This document shows, piece by piece, positions 61,076 through 64,000 of a stretch of 64,000 nucleotides of DNA. The DNA lies in assembly GCF_001708445.1 (NCBI RefSeq), contig NZ_CP015637.1, forward strand, positions 4,527,001 to 4,591,000. Reading direction: 5' to 3'. Position numbers and translations under genes: made by a program. This stretch comes from Pseudomonas fluorescens. Its GTDB lineage: Bacteria; Pseudomonadota; Gammaproteobacteria; Pseudomonadales; Pseudomonadaceae. The notes beneath the pieces are model-generated. The model made no database searches. It had not been told where the DNA came from and saw only the letters and a list, made by a program, of their open reading frames with translations. The stretch's first letter is position 1. Every line of letters begins with the position of its first letter.

Positions 61076-61978
61076 TCAAAAACTCTGGGAGGGTGTGTCG
61101 GACAGTTCCTCATTCAGCAGGTCGAAACAACGTTGTGCCGCCGGGCTCAGCCCCATCCCGCTACGACTGATCAACCCGATCTCCCGGTTCACGCCGGGAT
61201 GATCGATGTGGATACGTTTCAACCCCTCCAGGCTGTCCGCCGCCGACTCCGGCAGCACACTGATTCCCAGGCCCTGGCGCACCAGCGCCAACACCGTCGA
61301 CATGTAGTTGGCTTCCATGCCGGCGTGCATCGTCAGCCGCGTCTCATCGAACAGCCCATCCACCTGCTCACGCACGCTGCTGTCGCGGCCGGTGAGGATG
61401 ATCGGCTGGTCGGCCAGTTGTTGCAGCGTCAGCTGGCGATGGTGGGCGAGGGGGTGATCCAGCGGTACAAACGCGCACAAACGATCATTAAGCACCGGCA
61501 CGAATTCCAGGCCATGGCTCAACCGCGCGCGTACGCCGATACCAAAATCCACCTCGCCTGCGCGCACCTGGGCGTGAATGCGGTGGGCCACCAGGTCCTG
61601 CAAGCGCACTTCGATCCCGGCAAAACGCTCGCGAAACAGGCGCAACGCCGGGGGCAGGGCGCCTGCGCAGACCGAGGGCAGGGCGGCGATGGTGACCACG
61701 CCCCGGCGCAGGGCGGCCAAGTCGCGGGAGCCAGTGACGATGTTGTCCAGGTCCAGCAGCAGCTTTTCCATCGGCCCACGGGCTTCCTGGCCGGCGGCGG
61801 TGATGCTCACATGGCGCGGGCTACGGTCCAGCAGGGTGACGCCGAGCCAGTCCTCCAGTTGTTGCACCTGGACTGTCAGTGCCGAAGGAGACAGGTGCAG
61901 TTCATTGGCGGCCTTGGTGAAACTTCCGGTACGGGCCACCGCGAGAAACGCTTGAATATGCTGGATTGAGTTCTTCAT
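61076..61978 (-). CDS. LysR-family transcriptional regulator
   Basis: LysR regulator of 300 residues: an N-terminal helix-turn-helix (IQAFLAVARTGSFTKAANEL, with LSPSALTVQVQQLE) followed by a substrate-binding domain. The ATG at 61978 starts the family N-terminus; a much longer in-frame extension to 63400 is antisense to the transporter gene and was rejected. It is divergent from the CitMHS transporter gene, the usual arrangement for a LysR target. Confidence 0.93.
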   Translation of the reverse strand: MKNSIQHIQAFLAVARTGSFTKAANELHLSPSALTVQVQQLEDWLGVTLLDRSPRHVSITAAGQEARGPMEKLLLDLDNIVTGSRDLAALRRGVVTIAALPSVCAGALPPALRLFRERFAGIEVRLQDLVAHRIHAQVRAGEVDFGIGVRARLSHGLEFVPVLNDRLCAFVPLDHPLAHHRQLTLQQLADQPIILTGRDSSVREQVDGLFDETRLTMHAGMEANYMSTVLALVRQGLGISVLPESAADSLEGLKRIHIDHPGVNREIGLISRSGMGLSPAAQRCFDLLNEELSDTPSQSF

Positions 61979-62089
61979 TTTGTTTTTCCGAACATACGGG
62001 GCTGAATATTCCAATTTACAAAGACTAACCCGCTTCCAATACTCCAGGGAAAACAATAACCGGCCACCAAGGCCGCTCTGGAGTAACCC

Positions 62090-63382
62090 ATGCTCGCTAC
62101 CCTGGGTGTCATCACCATCCTGTGCCTGCTCGCTGCCGTCATGAGCAAACGCCTTTCGCCGCTGGTGGCCCTGATTGCCTTGCCGATCATCGCCGCGCTG
62201 CTCGGCGGTTTCGGCCTGCAGACCAGCGCTTTCATCATTACCGGTATCAAGAACGTCGCCCCCGTGGTGGGTATGTTTGTGTTCGCGATCCTGTTTTTCG
62301 GGATCATGACCGATGCCGGCATGCTTGATCCCATCATTGATCGCATCCTGCGTACGGTAGGGACGCGTCCTACACGAATTGTGGTGGGTACCGCGACCCT
62401 GGCCTTGCTGGTCCACCTGGACGGTTCCGGCGCGGTGACCTTTCTGGTGACGGTGCCGGCGATGCTGCCGCTGTATACACGGCTGGGCATCGACAAGCGC
62501 ATCCTTGCCTGTGTCTGCGCGATGGCCGCCGGGGTCAACTTCCTGCCTTGGACCGGCCCGGTGTTGCGCTCGTCGGCAGCCTTGCACGTGCCAGTGGCGG
62601 ACTTGTTCCAGCCGCTGATCCCGGTGCAGATCGTCGGCCTGATCTTCGTTTTCGCCTGCGCCTGGTGGCTTGGTCGTCGCGAGGAAAAACGCCTGGGCCT
62701 GGGCGCCGGTTCCACAGTGGATGCCGTGCCGCAACGGGTGCTCAGCGATGATGACATCCGGCTGCGCCGCCCACGCCTGTTCTGGGTCAACCTGATCCTG
62801 ACGGTGCTGGTGATGGTGGTGATGATTGCCGGTTGGGTCGATCCCGTGGTGATGTTCATGCTCGGCACTGTGGTCGCGCTGTGCATCAATTACCCGAATG
62901 TCGACGCCCAGCGTGCGCGCATCGATGCCCACGCCAAAACCGCCCTGACCATGGCCAGTATCCTGCTCGCTGCCGGGGTGTTCACCGGCATCATGCAGGG
63001 CACCGGCATGCTCAAGGCCATTGCCGAAGTGGCGGTCGCGCAGATTCCAGCGGGCCACGGCAAGCTGATCCCCGCAGTGGTGGGCTTCATTTCCATGCCC
63101 CTGAGCATGCTGTTCGACCCCGATTCCTACTATTTCGGCGTCATGCCGGTGATCGCCGAAGTCGGCAAGGCCCTGGGCGTCGACCCGCTGCAAGTGGCCC
63201 AGGCCTCGCTGCTCGGCGTACACACCACCGGCTTCCCGGTCAGCCCGCTGACCCCCGCGACATTCCTGTTGGTGGGCCTGTGCAAGATCGAATTGGCCGA
63301 TCACCAGCGCTTTACCATCCCTTTTCTGTTTGCTGCGTCGGTGTTGATGACCCTGACGGCGTTGCTCCTGGGAGTGATTTGA
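62090..63382 (+). CDS. CitMHS-family (citrate-Mg/H+ symporter type) transporter
   Basis: Inner-membrane carboxylate transporter of 430 residues with about twelve helices. GMFVFAILFFGIMTDAGMLDP, HLDGSGAVTFLVT and SPLTPATFLLVGL fit the CitM/CitH family, which carries metal-citrate complexes. It is one base ahead of the AtuA-family gene, so both form an operon; the cargo may be a citrate-like tricarboxylate rather than citrate itself. Confidence 0.9.
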   Translation: MLATLGVITILCLLAAVMSKRLSPLVALIALPIIAALLGGFGLQTSAFIITGIKNVAPVVGMFVFAILFFGIMTDAGMLDPIIDRILRTVGTRPTRIVVGTATLALLVHLDGSGAVTFLVTVPAMLPLYTRLGIDKRILACVCAMAAGVNFLPWTGPVLRSSAALHVPVADLFQPLIPVQIVGLIFVFACAWWLGRREEKRLGLGAGSTVDAVPQRVLSDDDIRLRRPRLFWVNLILTVLVMVVMIAGWVDPVVMFMLGTVVALCINYPNVDAQRARIDAHAKTALTMASILLAAGVFTGIMQGTGMLKAIAEVAVAQIPAGHGKLIPAVVGFISMPLSMLFDPDSYYFGVMPVIAEVGKALGVDPLQVAQASLLGVHTTGFPVSPLTPATFLLVGLCKIELADHQRFTIPFLFAASVLMTLTALLLGVI

Positions 63383-63383
63383 G

Positions 63384-64000
63384 ATGAACACCTTGCGCAT
63401 CGGTTCCGGTGCCGGCTATTCCGGCGACCGCATCGAACCTGCCGTAGAACTGGCCGAACACGGCGACCTGGATTACCTGGTCTTCGAATGCCTGGCCGAA
63501 CGCACCATCGCCCTGGCGCAACAGGCGCGCATCAGCGATCCGCAGGGCGGGTATGACCCGCTGCTGAGCGAGCGCATGCGCCGCGTGCTGCCGTTTGTCG
63601 GCCGCCGCGAGGGGCACCGACGTCTGCGAGTGATCACCAATATGGGCGCGGCCAATCCGGTGGCGGCGGCCCTTGAAGTGCGCCGCATCGCCAATGAGTT
63701 GGGCCTGGGCCTCAAGGTGGTGGCGGTGCTGGGTGACGATGTGCTCGACATCCTGCGCCCCGAGCAGGTGCTGGATAACGGCCAGACCTTGGGCTCACTG
63801 GGCGCGCGGTTGATTTCTGCGAACGCCTACCTGGGGGTCGATGGCATTCTCGAGGCCCTGGGTGCCGAGGCTGATGTGGTGATCACCGGGCGCGTGGCCG
63901 ATCCGTCGCTGTTCCTGGCGCCGCAGATGTTTGAGTTTGGCTGGGCGATGGACGATTGGCCGCGTCTGGGGCGCGGCACACTGGTGGGGCATTTGCTCGA
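63384..64000 (+). CDS. AtuA-family (DUF1446) protein, N-terminal part (cut by window edge)
   Basis: First 205 or so residues of an AtuA-like protein. MNTLRIGSGAGYSGDR, DLDYLVFECLAERT, ITNMGAANP and VITGRVADPSLFLAP are the conserved blocks. AtuA is needed for acyclic terpene use in P. aeruginosa, but related DUF1446 proteins also accompany CitMHS transporters in tricarboxylate-type gene sets. The rest of the gene lies beyond the window. Confidence 0.88.
   Translation, partial: MNTLRIGSGAGYSGDRIEPAVELAEHGDLDYLVFECLAERTIALAQQARISDPQGGYDPLLSERMRRVLPFVGRREGHRRLRVITNMGAANPVAAALEVRRIANELGLGLKVVAVLGDDVLDILRPEQVLDNGQTLGSLGARLISANAYLGVDGILEALGAEADVVITGRVADPSLFLAPQMFEFGWAMDDWPRLGRGTLVGHLL

Noticed and set aside
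61979..63400. In-frame upstream extension of the LysR gene to 774 codons
   Set aside because: The extension is antisense to the CitMHS gene and His/Gln/Arg-rich; the LysR N-terminus MKNSIQHIQAF begins at 61978.

Overview
The window reads as chromosomal DNA of a fluorescent Pseudomonas (P. fluorescens group). The basis is high GC content, overlapping ATGA gene junctions, many Pseudomonas-type REP/REPIN repeats (inverted arms starting GTTGTGGCGAGCGGGCTTG), and Pseudomonas-typical loci: pap-mnmC-asnO-ngg for the osmolyte NAGGN, puuE-uraD-alc with uraH, and cydP-cydABX. No rRNA, tRNA or CRISPR array was seen. All identifications come from reading motifs and family resemblance; no database search was run.

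Region 1 (1-8951, minus strand) is an aromatic-catabolism cluster. It encodes an outer-membrane channel, an MFS permease, a carotenoid-oxygenase-family (stilbene-cleaving type) dioxygenase, an FAH-family hydrolase, an IclR regulator, a flavin hydroxylase, a two-domain extradiol-type VOC dioxygenase and an aldehyde dehydrogenase cut by the window edge. An 18-bp perfect palindrome sits directly upstream of a good promoter for the last five genes. Region 2 (9129-11262) has a chemoreceptor and a small unknown gene.

Region 3 (11545-20938) is the most coherent system: a sulfide-response island. A sigma-54 activator with the three-cysteine spacing of FisR (16148-17476) lies between a leftward operon (persulfide dioxygenase, phosphatase-like/SQR fusion, TauE-type exporter, and two YeeE/YedE-type transport genes, the second frameshifted) and a rightward cytochrome bd oxidase operon (cydP, cydA, cydB, cydX, ybgE-like). 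Both operons have sigma-54-type promoters, and TGGCAG/CTGCCA-type repeats lie about 80-150 bp upstream of each. I infer one regulon that oxidises sulfide and also supplies a sulfide-resistant terminal oxidase.

Region 4 (21032-28593) has a BamA paralogue outside the usual bamA locus, a CpxRA-like two-component system, an unknown 150-aa protein and a TonB-dependent siderophore receptor with an STN domain. Region 5 (29232-35127) is a catabolic operon: fused permease-ATPase ABC transporter, PhyH oxygenase, solute-binding protein, class II aldolase, DUF1028 and an ArgE-like deacylase. TrmK, a DUF3144 protein and a second chemoreceptor follow.

Region 6 (38581-40289) is an IS256-family insertion sitting inside a REPIN with a 9-bp target duplication, next to a two-level tandem repeat derived from the REP edge. 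Region 7 (40310-50933) holds pap, mnmC, the NAGGN synthesis genes and the urate-to-ureidoglycolate genes. The NAGGN and allantoicase operons converge on a REP remnant, and the distal genes I would expect for both are missing there. Region 8 (51081-56320) is a very large toxin-like protein (dermonecrotic-toxin-like family) broken by one frame change near 54.27 kb. It lies between uraH and an NCS2 purine permease that share a TTGTATACAA operator. The right end (58771-64000) has a MarR regulator, an aminotransferase, a GST, a LysR regulator, a CitMHS transporter and a partial AtuA-family gene.
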